Below, one piece after another: positions 50,390 to 59,531 of a DNA stretch of 64,000 nt (the stretch's first letter is position 1; the number at the start of each line of letters is the position of its first letter). The position numbers and the translations under genes were made by a program. A model generated the notes under the pieces. The model had not been told where the DNA came from. It saw only the letters and a list, made by a program, of their open reading frames with translations, and did no database searches. Source of the DNA: Anaerolineales bacterium UBA2395 (lineage in GTDB: Bacteria > Chloroflexota > Anaerolineae > Anaerolineales > Villigracilaceae); contig DDSH01000007.1 in NCBI GenBank assembly GCA_002343775.1, positions 153,603 through 217,602 of the forward strand, in the 5' to 3' direction.

Positions 50390-51367
50390 ATGTGGCTTGT
50401 CACTGGTGCAACGGGGCATATCGGTAATGTCCTTGTGCGAAAACTTCTGGAACGCGGGGAAAAGGTCCGGGCGATGATCCTGCCGGGCGAAAGCCGCGAA
50501 TCCATTTCAGGCTTGGATATCGAAGCGATGGAAGGCGATGTCCTCAATTTGGATTCGGTCTTTGAGTCCATGCGCGGCATGAAAGGCATCTTTCATCTTG
50601 CAGGCGTCATCTCCATCATGCCGGGAGCGAATCCGTTTGTACGTAAGGTCAACGTGGACGGGACAAAAAACATCCTGCACGCCGCACGAGAAATGAAGAT
50701 CGACAAACTCGTATATACCTCATCCATCCATGCCATTCAACGCGTCGAAGACGGCATTATTGATGAAAACATCCCGTATGACATGAACAACCCCTATGGG
50801 GCGTATGACCGCTCAAAAGCGGAGGCGACTCTCGAGGTCTTGCAATCGGCTCAATCCGGACTGGAAGCGGTGGTCGCCTGCCCCACTGGCGTGATCGGAC
50901 CCTACGACTTCCGCGGATCGATGATGGGCGCGGTCATCCACGATGCGGCGGCTGCCAAGCCAACGCTGTATGTAGACGGCGCATATGACTTCGTGGATGT
51001 GCGCGATGTGGCGGATGGTCTGATCACTGCCGCTGAAAAAGGCAAACGCGGCGAGAGTTACATCCTCTCCGGGCAGAAGATCTCGGTGCGGTACATGCTC
51101 GAAACTGTGCGAGAAGTGACCGGTAAAAATTTCTTCCAATTGAAAATTCCATTTGACGTGGCAAAGTTCGCGGCGATGTTCACGCCCATGTATTACCAGA
51201 TGGCACATGCCACGCCGCGTTTCACGCCATATTCGCTGGAAGTATTGAAGAGTAATTCGAACATCAGCCATGCCAAAGCAAGCCGTGAATTGGACTATCA
51301 ACCACGGTCGCTGTACGAGAGCATCCACGATACGGTGAAATGGTTTTTGGAAAGACGGAAGCGATAA
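50390..51367 (+). CDS. NAD-dependent epimerase/dehydratase family protein
   Basis: A 325-residue extended SDR. VTGATGHIGNVLVRKLL binds NAD(P) near the N-terminus, YDRSKAEA supplies the Tyr-x3-Lys pair, and VDVRDVADGLI is common in dihydroflavonol-4-reductase-like proteins. Substrate unknown. GGAG before the ATG sets the start. It may be controlled by the upstream TetR protein. Confidence 0.87.
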   Translation: MWLVTGATGHIGNVLVRKLLERGEKVRAMILPGESRESISGLDIEAMEGDVLNLDSVFESMRGMKGIFHLAGVISIMPGANPFVRKVNVDGTKNILHAAREMKIDKLVYTSSIHAIQRVEDGIIDENIPYDMNNPYGAYDRSKAEATLEVLQSAQSGLEAVVACPTGVIGPYDFRGSMMGAVIHDAAAAKPTLYVDGAYDFVDVRDVADGLITAAEKGKRGESYILSGQKISVRYMLETVREVTGKNFFQLKIPFDVAKFAAMFTPMYYQMAHATPRFTPYSLEVLKSNSNISHAKASRELDYQPRSLYESIHDTVKWFLERRKR

Positions 51368-51450
51368 GTTAAAAGTAATCAGTGATCGATGCGTAGCAAG
51401 CAGCAAGTGGTGAGTAAATACACAAATTTGAAACCAAAGAGGAGATTAAT

Positions 51451-52311
51451 ATGAAGATCGTAACCGATTGCGCGGCAGACATGCCCAATGAAGAACTTGA
51501 AAAGTTGGGGATCATCCAAGCCCCGCTGTTCATTCAATTCCCTGAAGGGGAAGTGAACTCGGCGGATATTTCTGCCGATGAATTCTACAACCGCCTTGAA
51601 GCGATGCGCCCCCAATTTCCAACGACGGCACAGCCTTCGAGCGGTATCTTCGCGGAAATTTACCGCAAGTTGGCGGGGGCTGGAAAAGACATCTTTTCCA
51701 TTCATATCTCATCCGGTTTGAGCGGCACGATCAACTCTGCCCGGGATGGCGGTGAACAGGTCAAGGGCGAAGCGAATGTCCATTTTTGGGATACGCTCAC
51801 GCTCTCCGGCGGCGAACGCTTTCAAGTCATGGCAGCGGCACTGGCATCAAAAGCGGGCTGGGCAATGCACAATATTCAGGATCGTCTGACCAAGATCCGC
51901 GAGAAGACCGAGGTGATCTATACGCTCGACACGCTGGAATACCTGGCGCGCGGCGGGCGCATTGGACGCGTGCAGGCAATCGCGGGCGCGCTGTTGAACC
52001 TCAAACCCGTCATCCGTGTGGATACGGACGGAAAGTACACCACTGTGGCAAAGGGACGCTCAATCGGCAAATCCATGTCCATTATTGCCGATCATTTGGC
52101 GGAGAAATACGGCAAAACTCCGCTGTGGGTGACAGTGCTGCATGGACGCTTTGCGGAAAAAGCGGATACGCTTGCCGAAGAGTTCAAGCAGAAATTGAAC
52201 ATCTCAAAGATGGAAGTGATGCGCATCTCTCCCGTACTGGGAGTTCATACCGGACCGGGAATCGTCGGCGCGGCGGTGGTGCCGATGGAGTTGATGGGCG
52301 ATTTGGTGTAA
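51451..52311 (+). CDS. DegV family fatty-acid-binding protein
   Basis: A 286-residue DegV protein of the type (FakB-like) that holds a fatty acid for the FakA kinase. The start MKIVTDCAADMP, TTAQPSSG, ISSGLSGT and the LEYLARGGRIG block are conserved, as is VGAAVVP near the end. No FakA (DhaK-like) gene is nearby, so the partner lies elsewhere. AGGAG precedes the ATG. Confidence 0.93.
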   Translation: MKIVTDCAADMPNEELEKLGIIQAPLFIQFPEGEVNSADISADEFYNRLEAMRPQFPTTAQPSSGIFAEIYRKLAGAGKDIFSIHISSGLSGTINSARDGGEQVKGEANVHFWDTLTLSGGERFQVMAAALASKAGWAMHNIQDRLTKIREKTEVIYTLDTLEYLARGGRIGRVQAIAGALLNLKPVIRVDTDGKYTTVAKGRSIGKSMSIIADHLAEKYGKTPLWVTVLHGRFAEKADTLAEEFKQKLNISKMEVMRISPVLGVHTGPGIVGAAVVPMELMGDLV

Positions 52312-52365
52312 TACAAGGAAAGCAGAAAGTTGGGGGTAGATAACAAGGACGAAAGAAGGACGAAA

Positions 52366-52407
52366 GAAAACGGACTTGCCTCTTCAGCAGGTCTGTTTTC
52401 TTTTTTT
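52366..52407 (+). terminator. Terminator of degV
   Basis: GAAAACGGACTTGC pairs imperfectly with GCAGGTCTGTTTTC around CTCTTCA, then a run of T. The rest of the 208-base gap holds a -10-like TATAAT at 52466-52471 and nothing else I can assign. Confidence 0.85.
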
Positions 52408-52465
52408 TATTTGGAGAGATTCCAAGAGGATGGTGGTAGGGCATGGGACTGAAAACGTAAGCGCG

Positions 52466-52471
52466 TATAAT
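52466..52471 (+). promoter_or_regulatory. -10 box of the PQ-loop gene
   Basis: TATAAT 49 bases before the ATG at 52520. Confidence 0.45.
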
Positions 52472-52519
52472 ACGGTTCGCTTTCACCTATCGAAGTCAAT
52501 TTCGCCATAAGGATAAAAA

Positions 52520-53128
52520 ATGGATTTCCCTTCTGTACTCGGGTTGATCGGCACAGTGATCGACCTGACTCGCGCTACACCACAACTAATGCGCCTGTTT
52601 CGTGCCCGTACATCATTCGGCGTTTCAGTAGATACTGCTGGTACGAGTTGCGCTGTCAGTTTAGGCTGGACAACCTATGGAATTATCACGAACCAGATAT
52701 TTGTAATGCTTGCTTCTGGCATCATGGCAATGTTCTTCCTCATTATTACGATGGTCGCATTACGGTTCGGGCGAAGTGTGCGCGAGTTTCGGATCGCCCC
52801 GCTCTGGTTGACGGTATTGGCAGTTTCTGTTCTGCTCTTTGGAAAAACCGGTTTGGGATTAATGCTTTCGATCAGTGCGTTGATCTCAAATGTTCCACAG
52901 ATCCGCGTGGCATATAGAGAAGAAAATCTCTCCGGGCTTTCGCTTGGCACATGGATGCTGACCCTGGCAGGCGGCTTGGTGTGGGGGTGGTATGCGATCC
53001 TGCTGACGGACCTGACGATCATCACTTCTGCATTCTTTCAATCGGTCACCAGTGGCATCATCATAGCGATCAAATTGTTCAAACAAACGACAAATGCCGT
53101 TCCTGAAAGGGAGATCATTCCTGATTAA
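52520..53128 (+). CDS. Seven-helix PQ-loop (SWEET-like) membrane protein
   Basis: A 202-residue integral membrane protein with seven hydrophobic segments. Two PQ-loop units are visible: ATPQLMRLFRARTSFGVSVDT with SLGWTTYGI (Pro21-Gln22), and SNVPQIRVAYREENLSGLSLG with GLVWGWYAIL (Pro126-Gln127), joined by one extra helix (about 93-110). This 3+1+3 plan is the SWEET layout; most bacterial members are single three-helix SemiSWEETs. It may carry sugars or amino acids; the substrate is unknown. Confidence 0.8.
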   Translation: MDFPSVLGLIGTVIDLTRATPQLMRLFRARTSFGVSVDTAGTSCAVSLGWTTYGIITNQIFVMLASGIMAMFFLIITMVALRFGRSVREFRIAPLWLTVLAVSVLLFGKTGLGLMLSISALISNVPQIRVAYREENLSGLSLGTWMLTLAGGLVWGWYAILLTDLTIITSAFFQSVTSGIIIAIKLFKQTTNAVPEREIIPD

Positions 53129-53168
53129 GTCCCTGATTGCACATGGAACGTCGTGAGAGTGACGGGAC

Positions 53169-53174
53169 TATAAT
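53169..53174 (+). promoter_or_regulatory. -10 box of the MFS gene
   Basis: Perfect TATAAT, six bases before the ATG at 53181, consistent with a leaderless mRNA. Confidence 0.6.
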
Positions 53175-53180
53175 AAACAC

Positions 53181-54527
53181 ATGGAAACATCAAAGCAACC
53201 TTCCGGGATGTCCGGATTTATGATTGTCTGGGCGGGACAGTTGATCTCCGTGCTCGCATCGAGCATGACGCAATTCGCGCTCACCATTTGGGCATATCAG
53301 GAAACTGGAAGCGCCACTGCGCTGGGAATCATCAGTACGGCATTCCTTGTTCCATTCCTTTTGCTTTCCCCCATTGCCGGGGTGATGGTGGATCGTTATA
53401 ACCGCAAGTTAATGATGATGGTCAGTGACCTGACCGCTGTGACTGCCACAGCTGGGATTCTGACCCTGCATGCGTTCGGGATTCTTGAGATCTGGCATTT
53501 ATACATTGCGGCGGTCATCAATGGACTTGGCAATACGTTCCAATGGCCCGCCTACTCTGCCGCGATCAGCACGATGGTGCCCAAGGAAAATTACAGCCGC
53601 GCCAACGGGATGATGTCGCTGGTGGAATCGGGTCCGGCGGTGCTCGCACCGATCCTGGCTGGGATGCTGCTGCCGATCATCACCTTGACCGGGGTGCTGG
53701 TCATTGATGTGATCACGTTCTTCCTCGCCATCTTTGCATTGACGCTGGTTCATATCCCACAGCCGGAGAAAACAGTCGAAGGTCAAGCCGAAAGCGGCGG
53801 GATGTTGAAAGAAGCGTTGTACGGCTTCAAATACATCTTTGCCCGGCGCGGGCTCTTTGGCTTACTGATCTTCTTCGTCGTTTTGAATTTCGTCATTGGA
53901 ATATCCATCTCGTTATTCTCGCCGTTCGTTTTGGAACGCACAAATCAAAGCAGTGAAATGCTTGGCATCGTCACTTCAGCGAATGCCATTGGCGCCGTGG
54001 CAGGCGGATTGCTCATCGGTCTATGGGGCGGCTTCAAACGCCGCATGACCAGCATCTTCCTCGGCGAAGCGCTGACCGGATTGTTCCTGCTGGTCATCTT
54101 CGGTCTTGGGCGCAGTCTGCCCGTCTGGATCATTGGGGTGGTCATCGGCGGCATCTTCCCCATCTTTACGAATGGAGCCAGTCAAGCCATCTGGCAGGCA
54201 AAAGTTGCGCCGGATGTACAGGGACGGGTCTTTTCCGCGCGGCGGATGATCGCTTTCTCAGTCGGACCGATCACGCCCATTATCGCCGGTCTGCTCGCGG
54301 ACTACGTCACCGAGCCGATGATGTTGGGCGATACCTGGCTGGCAGGTGCTTTCGGATGGATGGTGGGGACGACACCCGGCTCTGGCATGGCACTGCAATT
54401 GGTGTTGACGGGTATTCTTTATATGGCAGTCGTGGGCTTCACTTATGCATTCATCCCCCACGTCCGCAATCTGGAAGATGAGTTGCCGGATCACGATCAA
54501 CTACAAAAACTGGAGATTCAACCATGA
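53181..54527 (+). CDS. MFS transporter (EntS/MFS_3-like)
   Basis: A 448-residue major facilitator protein with 12 predicted helices. The loop after helix 2 reads GVMVDRYNRKLMMM, the usual GxxxDRxxRR signature. The AYQETGSATALGIISTAFLVPFL start and the GAVAGGLLIGLWGG segment resemble the MFS_3 group of drug and siderophore exporters. It overlaps the following acetyltransferase gene by four bases. The combination of an exporter and acetyltransferases suggests resistance to or export of a small compound (inference). Confidence 0.9.
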   Translation: METSKQPSGMSGFMIVWAGQLISVLASSMTQFALTIWAYQETGSATALGIISTAFLVPFLLLSPIAGVMVDRYNRKLMMMVSDLTAVTATAGILTLHAFGILEIWHLYIAAVINGLGNTFQWPAYSAAISTMVPKENYSRANGMMSLVESGPAVLAPILAGMLLPIITLTGVLVIDVITFFLAIFALTLVHIPQPEKTVEGQAESGGMLKEALYGFKYIFARRGLFGLLIFFVVLNFVIGISISLFSPFVLERTNQSSEMLGIVTSANAIGAVAGGLLIGLWGGFKRRMTSIFLGEALTGLFLLVIFGLGRSLPVWIIGVVIGGIFPIFTNGASQAIWQAKVAPDVQGRVFSARRMIAFSVGPITPIIAGLLADYVTEPMMLGDTWLAGAFGWMVGTTPGSGMALQLVLTGILYMAVVGFTYAFIPHVRNLEDELPDHDQLQKLEIQP

Positions 54528-55345
54528 CCGCACTACACCCAAACTCATACGAACTTATCCGTCCACTTTTGCTCCATATGGACTTTCACCTCATCGGTCG
54601 TTCCATTCTAGCGAAAAAAACGCCCGCGCAGATCTTCGTGGACAACAACGAAGCGCCAAAAGCATTATTCGCACAGGCGGGGCACAGATATATTCTCGCT
54701 GGCGACGCTGAGATCGACAGTTTCAATCGCGGGATACAAAAACAATTCAATGAGGTGATTCTTCCGCGCGCGCAGGCGGAAGGGTTGGGCGGTTTTGCAG
54801 TTTACTACGACACGCCCGCATGGGAAAAGAAAATGGATGCCTTCATTCAAGGCAAAGAGATCATCCACGCAGACCGTGAGTATTTTGCCTGCCGGGAGTT
54901 GAAAAAGAACTGGCGGGAAGTTTTGCCCGAGGGCTTTCAACTCAAAATGGTGGATGCCGAGTTGCTTGCCATGAACTTGAAACACCTCGACACGCTCAAA
55001 GAAGAAATGACCTCCGAGCGCCCCAGCGTGGAGGATTTTCTCGCCAAGAGTTTCGGCGTATGTGTGGTTCACGAAAATGAACTAGCAGGCTGGTGTCTCT
55101 CCGAGTACAACGCGGACGGTCGCTGCGAGATCGGCATTGAAACCATCAGCGAGTATCGTCAACGCGGAATTGGCACGGCGCTCACGCTCGCTTTCCTCGA
55201 ACACGCATTTTCGCACGGAATCAACGAAGTCGGTTGGCATTGTTTCAAACGCAACGTGCCATCTGCACAAACAGCGCTCAAGGCAGGCTTTGATAAGGTC
55301 TGCGACTACCATTCGTTCATTGTTTTGCTCGAGGAACAAAAATGA
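54524..55345 (+). CDS. GNAT acetyltransferase 1
   Basis: A 273-residue protein with a GNAT domain in its C-terminal half: EYRQRGIGTALTLAFLEHA is the acetyl-CoA-binding loop and helix, followed by a GWHCFKRNVPSAQTALKAGF block. The N-terminal part (1-130) lacks a known domain, a layout seen in the GNAT_acetyltran (PF12746) group. It is coupled by ATGA overlaps to the MFS gene before it and a second GNAT after it. Confidence 0.82.
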   Translation: MTALHPNSYELIRPLLLHMDFHLIGRSILAKKTPAQIFVDNNEAPKALFAQAGHRYILAGDAEIDSFNRGIQKQFNEVILPRAQAEGLGGFAVYYDTPAWEKKMDAFIQGKEIIHADREYFACRELKKNWREVLPEGFQLKMVDAELLAMNLKHLDTLKEEMTSERPSVEDFLAKSFGVCVVHENELAGWCLSEYNADGRCEIGIETISEYRQRGIGTALTLAFLEHAFSHGINEVGWHCFKRNVPSAQTALKAGFDKVCDYHSFIVLLEEQK

Positions 55346-56286
55346 AACTCACCATGCGTCTCTACCGTAATGAAGAAGATTATTGGCGAATGCGCCAATT
55401 CCTGCGTGAGGTGATGCTGGCAAATGACCTGCATCAATACAGTTGGCATGTCGCCCGGCTGGACTATTGGTGGTGGTTTGCCAACACGGACATTGAAAAG
55501 TTCGACCTCACCCAGGTCATCTTCCTTTGGGAAAGTGAAGATGGAGAACTTGCCGCCGTGCTCAACCCCGAAGGCAAAGGGCAAGCCTATTTACAAATCC
55601 ATCCAAAATTCCGCACGCCCGAACTCGAAGAAGAAATGATAGTCACAGCGGAGACATACCTCAAACATCCAAACCGGGAAGGCAAAATGCGCATTTTGGT
55701 CTTTGCTGATTCGAAAGACTCGTTGCGCCACGAAATTCTAACAAAACGCGGCTACCAAAAGGTGGAGCGCCCCGAAACGAACGAGACCATTCACATCTTC
55801 CCGCTTGCCAATGAGATCAAAAAAGTGGAAACGCCAAATGGATACACCATCCGCGCTCTGGGACATGGATTGGAATTGCTCGAGCGTTGTTATGCTTCAG
55901 GGCTGGGCTTTCACAATGATGAAATTCAAACCGCGCGTGAGAACCGTGACGACCCGAGTTGGTATCACCACATTCAATCTGCGCCGCTCTACCGCCGCGA
56001 CCTTGACCTCGTCGCCATCGCCCGCGACGGTTCCATCGCCTCGTTCTGTACCGTCTGGTTCGACGATGTCACCCGCACGGCATACTTTGAACCCGTCGCT
56101 ACTGTGCCCAAACATCAACGGCATGGGCTGGGGAAAGCGCTTCTCACCGAAGGGCTAAAGCGGCTCAAGGCGATGGGAGCAAAACTGGCCACTGTCGGCG
56201 GTTATTCGGATGCGGCAAACGAATTGTATTTCTCCGTCTTTGGTGAGGAATATGACCTGCTCCAACCGTGGGAAAAGTTTCATTAA
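55342..56286 (+). CDS. Tandem-domain GNAT acetyltransferase 2
   Basis: A 314-residue protein with two GNAT-like halves. The N-terminal half (about 1-150) ends in LVFADSKDSLRHEILTKRGYQKV, a worn GNAT pattern without the pyrophosphate loop, and the C-terminal half (about 160-314) has VPKHQRHGLGKALLTEGLKRL, an intact acetyl-CoA loop. The start overlaps the preceding gene. Such two-part proteins often modify antibiotics or amino sugars, but no target is evident. Confidence 0.82.
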   Translation: MKLTMRLYRNEEDYWRMRQFLREVMLANDLHQYSWHVARLDYWWWFANTDIEKFDLTQVIFLWESEDGELAAVLNPEGKGQAYLQIHPKFRTPELEEEMIVTAETYLKHPNREGKMRILVFADSKDSLRHEILTKRGYQKVERPETNETIHIFPLANEIKKVETPNGYTIRALGHGLELLERCYASGLGFHNDEIQTARENRDDPSWYHHIQSAPLYRRDLDLVAIARDGSIASFCTVWFDDVTRTAYFEPVATVPKHQRHGLGKALLTEGLKRLKAMGAKLATVGGYSDAANELYFSVFGEEYDLLQPWEKFH

Positions 56287-56294
56287 GTTCATCC

Positions 56295-56666
56295 ATGAAA
56301 AAAAAGATCACCATCACCCTCATTGCAATTGGAACCGCTGTGCTTCATTTCGTTACAGGCACGCAGTATAGCGGTCCCTTTCCCGTATTCGTGAATGGTT
56401 ATTTGATCGATATTCTCCTGCCGATGACGTTGGTGCTGCTTATGGGCTTGTTCAAGAACAAGTCCATAAGTTTCCCGCCTTTTCGCGCTAGTGTGGTTTT
56501 TATTACAGGCTGTCTGGTGGAGTTCTCTCAATACGCTGGATACCCGATCTTTGGAAGCACATTCGACCCGCTTGATATCCTCGCTTATGCGGGCGGTGTA
56601 CTCCTTGGACTATTTCTCGACCTTGTGCTATTTCCTCGTTCGATCCCAAATTGGGCGAACCAATAA
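56295..56666 (+). CDS. VanZ-like small membrane protein
   Basis: A 123-residue protein with four hydrophobic segments (about 5-23, 33-52, 63-80, 95-117). VEFSQYAG and FDPLDILAYAGGVLLG near the C-terminus resemble the E-x-x-Q and DxxDxxxxxxG motif of VanZ-like and DUF2809-like proteins. Function unknown. The start 56295 follows the GNAT stop by eight bases, so it could be the last gene of that operon. Confidence 0.6.
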   Translation: MKKKITITLIAIGTAVLHFVTGTQYSGPFPVFVNGYLIDILLPMTLVLLMGLFKNKSISFPPFRASVVFITGCLVEFSQYAGYPIFGSTFDPLDILAYAGGVLLGLFLDLVLFPRSIPNWANQ

Positions 56667-56676
56667 AAGGATTGGA

Positions 56677-57240
56677 TCACACAGCCAATTCTGCCGCAAG
56701 CAACGCAATGACTTCCTCTGACCTCATCACCTGTCCGTAGGATTTCAATGCTGCCAAAAACGCCTTGTGGACATGCTCTGCCGGAATGACCGTACCGTTG
56801 TATTCAAGGTCGCGGGTGGCACAGGCATCTTCCGCGATGATGACTTTGAAGCCAAGATCTGCGGCGGCTCGGGCGGTGGCGTCCACGCACATGTGGGTCA
56901 TCATACCGGTGATGACCAAGCGCTCGATCCCCCATTCTTTGAGCATGTCCAATAAATTCGTCTCGCGGAAGGAGTTGGGATAATGCTTGTAGACGATGGG
57001 CTCGCCTTCAAAGTGTGCGGCTGCATCATGGATGTCTGAACCTTCGCTGCCACGCACAAAAAACGCCGCATCTGGTTTGAGGGAGATATGCTGAATATGG
57101 ACGTGATGTCCGTTGTGTTCGCGGAAACATTGCAAAATGGAGTAGGCTTTCTTCGCGGCTGCGAGCGGCTCCACGAGCGGAAACTTCCCGCCGGGGAAAT
57201 AATCTTTTTGAATGTCGATAACCAGCAAGGCTGTTTTCAT
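56677..57240 (-). CDS. Isochorismatase-family cysteine hydrolase
   Basis: A 187-residue cysteine hydrolase. The Asp of the triad is in LVIDIQKDYFPGG, a lysine follows after the next strand, and the nucleophile is the Cys of MMTHMCVDATARAA. Start 57240 begins the conserved TALLVIDIQ stretch. Members split isochorismate, nicotinamide or other amides; the binding-pocket residues are not specific enough to choose. It lies 17 bases downstream of the M50 protease gene. Confidence 0.88.
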   Translation of the reverse strand: MKTALLVIDIQKDYFPGGKFPLVEPLAAAKKAYSILQCFREHNGHHVHIQHISLKPDAAFFVRGSEGSDIHDAAAHFEGEPIVYKHYPNSFRETNLLDMLKEWGIERLVITGMMTHMCVDATARAAADLGFKVIIAEDACATRDLEYNGTVIPAEHVHKAFLAALKSYGQVMRSEEVIALLAAELAV

Positions 57241-57257
57241 AGTTCTCATCCTTATAA

Positions 57258-58844
57258 TCAAGGGAAAGCAGGCAGGGCTTTCAGTAACGATTCGGATTGG
57301 CGTTTGAGATGCAATTTATCGGAAACGGAGAGCGCCTTCTCAAAATCCGCTTTGGCTTTTTGAGAGTCGTTCAACTCGAGGTAGGTCTTGCCGCGCCCAA
57401 GATACAGCCGTGGTTCTTTGGGGTTGATGGCAAGGGCGCGCGAGTACAAGGCTTCGGCGTGGACAAATTCCCGGTTCATGCGGCAGGCATCGCCGTAGCC
57501 CTGAAGCGCGAGGGCATTCCTCGGATTCGTTAGCAGGATGCGTTCGTAAAAATCCCGAGCCCAATCCAGATTTCCCTCATAAAGGATCAGATTGACTTCT
57601 GCCATGACGAGCGTTTCCGAGGGCGACATCTGCACTGCCGTATCCTGATCCCGGCGCGCGGATTCCAGGTCACCCAGCCGGAAATGCGCCAAAGACCGCA
57701 CGAGATAGAACAACGGTGTACGGGAGTTCAACGAGATGGCATGGTTGAATTCAGACAGCGCAGGTTGAAGTTCGCCGCGGTCCAACAGCACCGAAGCGCG
57801 GTCAAAGTACGGCACTGCCCAATGTGGGTTGATGGCTTGCGCACGGGCAAACAGGTCGAGCGCGGCGTCGTAATTTTTTTCGAGGGCATATAGCTCGCCG
57901 CGCAATTGCAGCGCGAGCATGTGATCGGGGTCGATCTTCAAGGCACGTTCAATATCCGCCTGTGACCGTTCCTTTTGACCCATCACCAGATAACACCCAC
58001 CGCGTGAAAGATAATTCCCTGCCCGGTCTGGGTGCCGTTCGATCTCCTGCGTATAGATCTGGGCGGCGCGCTCATAATCACCCAGCAAAAAATAATATCC
58101 AGCGCGCCGGAAAAGATAATTCACACCCAGGTTGACCCAGCGCAGAGAGGAGCGATTCAATGTGGCGATGCCGAACGCGATCAGAATGCAGAAAAAGAGC
58201 AGCACGTAATCGCGCGCGAACCAACCGAGCGCAACCAGCAAAAACAGAAACGGAATACTGATCAGCAGAGTGATCCAATCTGCGTTGTTCTTGCCGAACA
58301 ACCACTCCGTTGCGGCATGCAAAATATTGCCACCATCCAGTGGATAGACCGGAAGCAGGTTGAAGAAGGTCAGGATCAGATTCACTAGCGCGAGGGAAAA
58401 GAAAAGGTTCTGAAAAGTTTGCATCCAGATGAAGACAGCCGCATTTTCCGCGAGCGGCATCGAAAGATAGACCATGCCGCCATACAAAAAAACACACACG
58501 AACGCCAGAAGCATATTCACCAGCGGTCCCGCCGCAAAGATGAAAAGATTGTGCAATGGTTTTTCCGGTTTGTAGGCAAGGTTGGTCAACCCGCCCATCA
58601 GCCACATCACCAAACTCTTTACCTTCACTCCCACCAGCTGGGCGGCAAAGGCATGCCCCAGTTCATGCAAAAAGACGAACAGCAGCAATCCGCTTACCCA
58701 AAGCAGGGTTTCGACAGCCCCGCGAAGATCGACGGGTTTGAATAGATAGTATGCGATCGGGATACTGAACAGGGTGGAAAAATGAAAACGGATATCCACT
58801 CCGCGCAGGCGACCCAGTGACCATGACCAGCCAAGTAACTTCAT
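57258..58844 (-). CDS. M50-type membrane metalloprotease with TPR domain
   Basis: A 528-residue protein. The N-terminal part is a site-2 protease-like M50 domain: FLHELGHAFAA (His60-His64) supplies two zinc ligands in the membrane and NLLPVYPLDGG supplies the third (Asp). About five membrane helices are visible (to residue 210). The C-terminal half (about 250-520) contains seven TPR-like repeats with Ala/Tyr-rich helices. The TPRs may bind substrates or partners. Start 58844 follows GGGAG on minus. Confidence 0.88.
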   Translation of the reverse strand: MKLLGWSWSLGRLRGVDIRFHFSTLFSIPIAYYLFKPVDLRGAVETLLWVSGLLLFVFLHELGHAFAAQLVGVKVKSLVMWLMGGLTNLAYKPEKPLHNLFIFAAGPLVNMLLAFVCVFLYGGMVYLSMPLAENAAVFIWMQTFQNLFFSLALVNLILTFFNLLPVYPLDGGNILHAATEWLFGKNNADWITLLISIPFLFLLVALGWFARDYVLLFFCILIAFGIATLNRSSLRWVNLGVNYLFRRAGYYFLLGDYERAAQIYTQEIERHPDRAGNYLSRGGCYLVMGQKERSQADIERALKIDPDHMLALQLRGELYALEKNYDAALDLFARAQAINPHWAVPYFDRASVLLDRGELQPALSEFNHAISLNSRTPLFYLVRSLAHFRLGDLESARRDQDTAVQMSPSETLVMAEVNLILYEGNLDWARDFYERILLTNPRNALALQGYGDACRMNREFVHAEALYSRALAINPKEPRLYLGRGKTYLELNDSQKAKADFEKALSVSDKLHLKRQSESLLKALPAFP

Positions 58845-58901
58845 TCCATTAATCTCCCGCCTCAACGCGGACCTCGTTATTGATCGCCACCATAAGGGTT
58901 T

Positions 58902-59525
58902 TTACTTCCGTCCGAAATCAGCGGGATTCTCGCCCCACAGACCGGTATCCCATTTCAAGATTTTATCTTCGGGGAATTCGTTTTCCGCCAGCCAATTCTC
59001 GGCGCTGCGGATGAGCGCGAACAAAATGGCATTTTTGGGTGCGTGTTGCAAACGGGTCCTGCACACACCCGTATATGCCCATGAGATCGCATTCTCCGAG
59101 TCGGAATAGATCGGCACATGCATATTGTGCTTCGCCTGCCACGTCAGTGCATGGACGATGGCTAAAAACTCACCTACGTTGTTCGTCCCTTCAGCGTAGG
59201 GACCCGCGTGAAAGATCTGCTCACCCGTCTCCGTATTCACACCGCGAAATTCCAGTTTGCCCGGCGACCCGCTGCATGCCGCATCCACACACACCGATGG
59301 CAGGATGGGTTTGACGCTCGCCATCCTCCACTTTCCGCTCGAAGCCACCTTTCCCTTGTAATCGTCGTAATGGGCAAGGTAGGCGGCGTCCGCTTCGGCT
59401 TCGCTACCGAACGCCTTGTACTGCGCGCCGACAAATCCCTTCACCTGTTTCTCACATTCCGCCCACGAGGTGAAGATACCTGTCTTCCTTCCTTTCCAAA
59501 CGACGTAATACTTCTGCTTCGGCAT
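58902..59525 (-). CDS. rnhA: RNase H1 with N-terminal hybrid-binding domain
   Basis: A 207-residue ribonuclease HI. Residues 5-50 form the caulimovirus-type hybrid-binding domain (YYVVWKGRKTGIFTSWAEC and VGAQYKAFGSEAEA). The catalytic part contains Asp81 (VDAACSGSPG), Glu119 (VGEFLAIV), Asp142 (SDSENAISW) and Asp203 (NPADFGRK). It degrades RNA in RNA-DNA hybrids. The -10 box TAAAAT is six bases before the ATG. This plan is like eukaryotic and Bacillus-type RNase H1. Confidence 0.93.
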   Translation of the reverse strand: MPKQKYYVVWKGRKTGIFTSWAECEKQVKGFVGAQYKAFGSEAEADAAYLAHYDDYKGKVASSGKWRMASVKPILPSVCVDAACSGSPGKLEFRGVNTETGEQIFHAGPYAEGTNNVGEFLAIVHALTWQAKHNMHVPIYSDSENAISWAYTGVCRTRLQHAPKNAILFALIRSAENWLAENEFPEDKILKWDTGLWGENPADFGRK

Positions 59526-59531
59526 GCGTCA

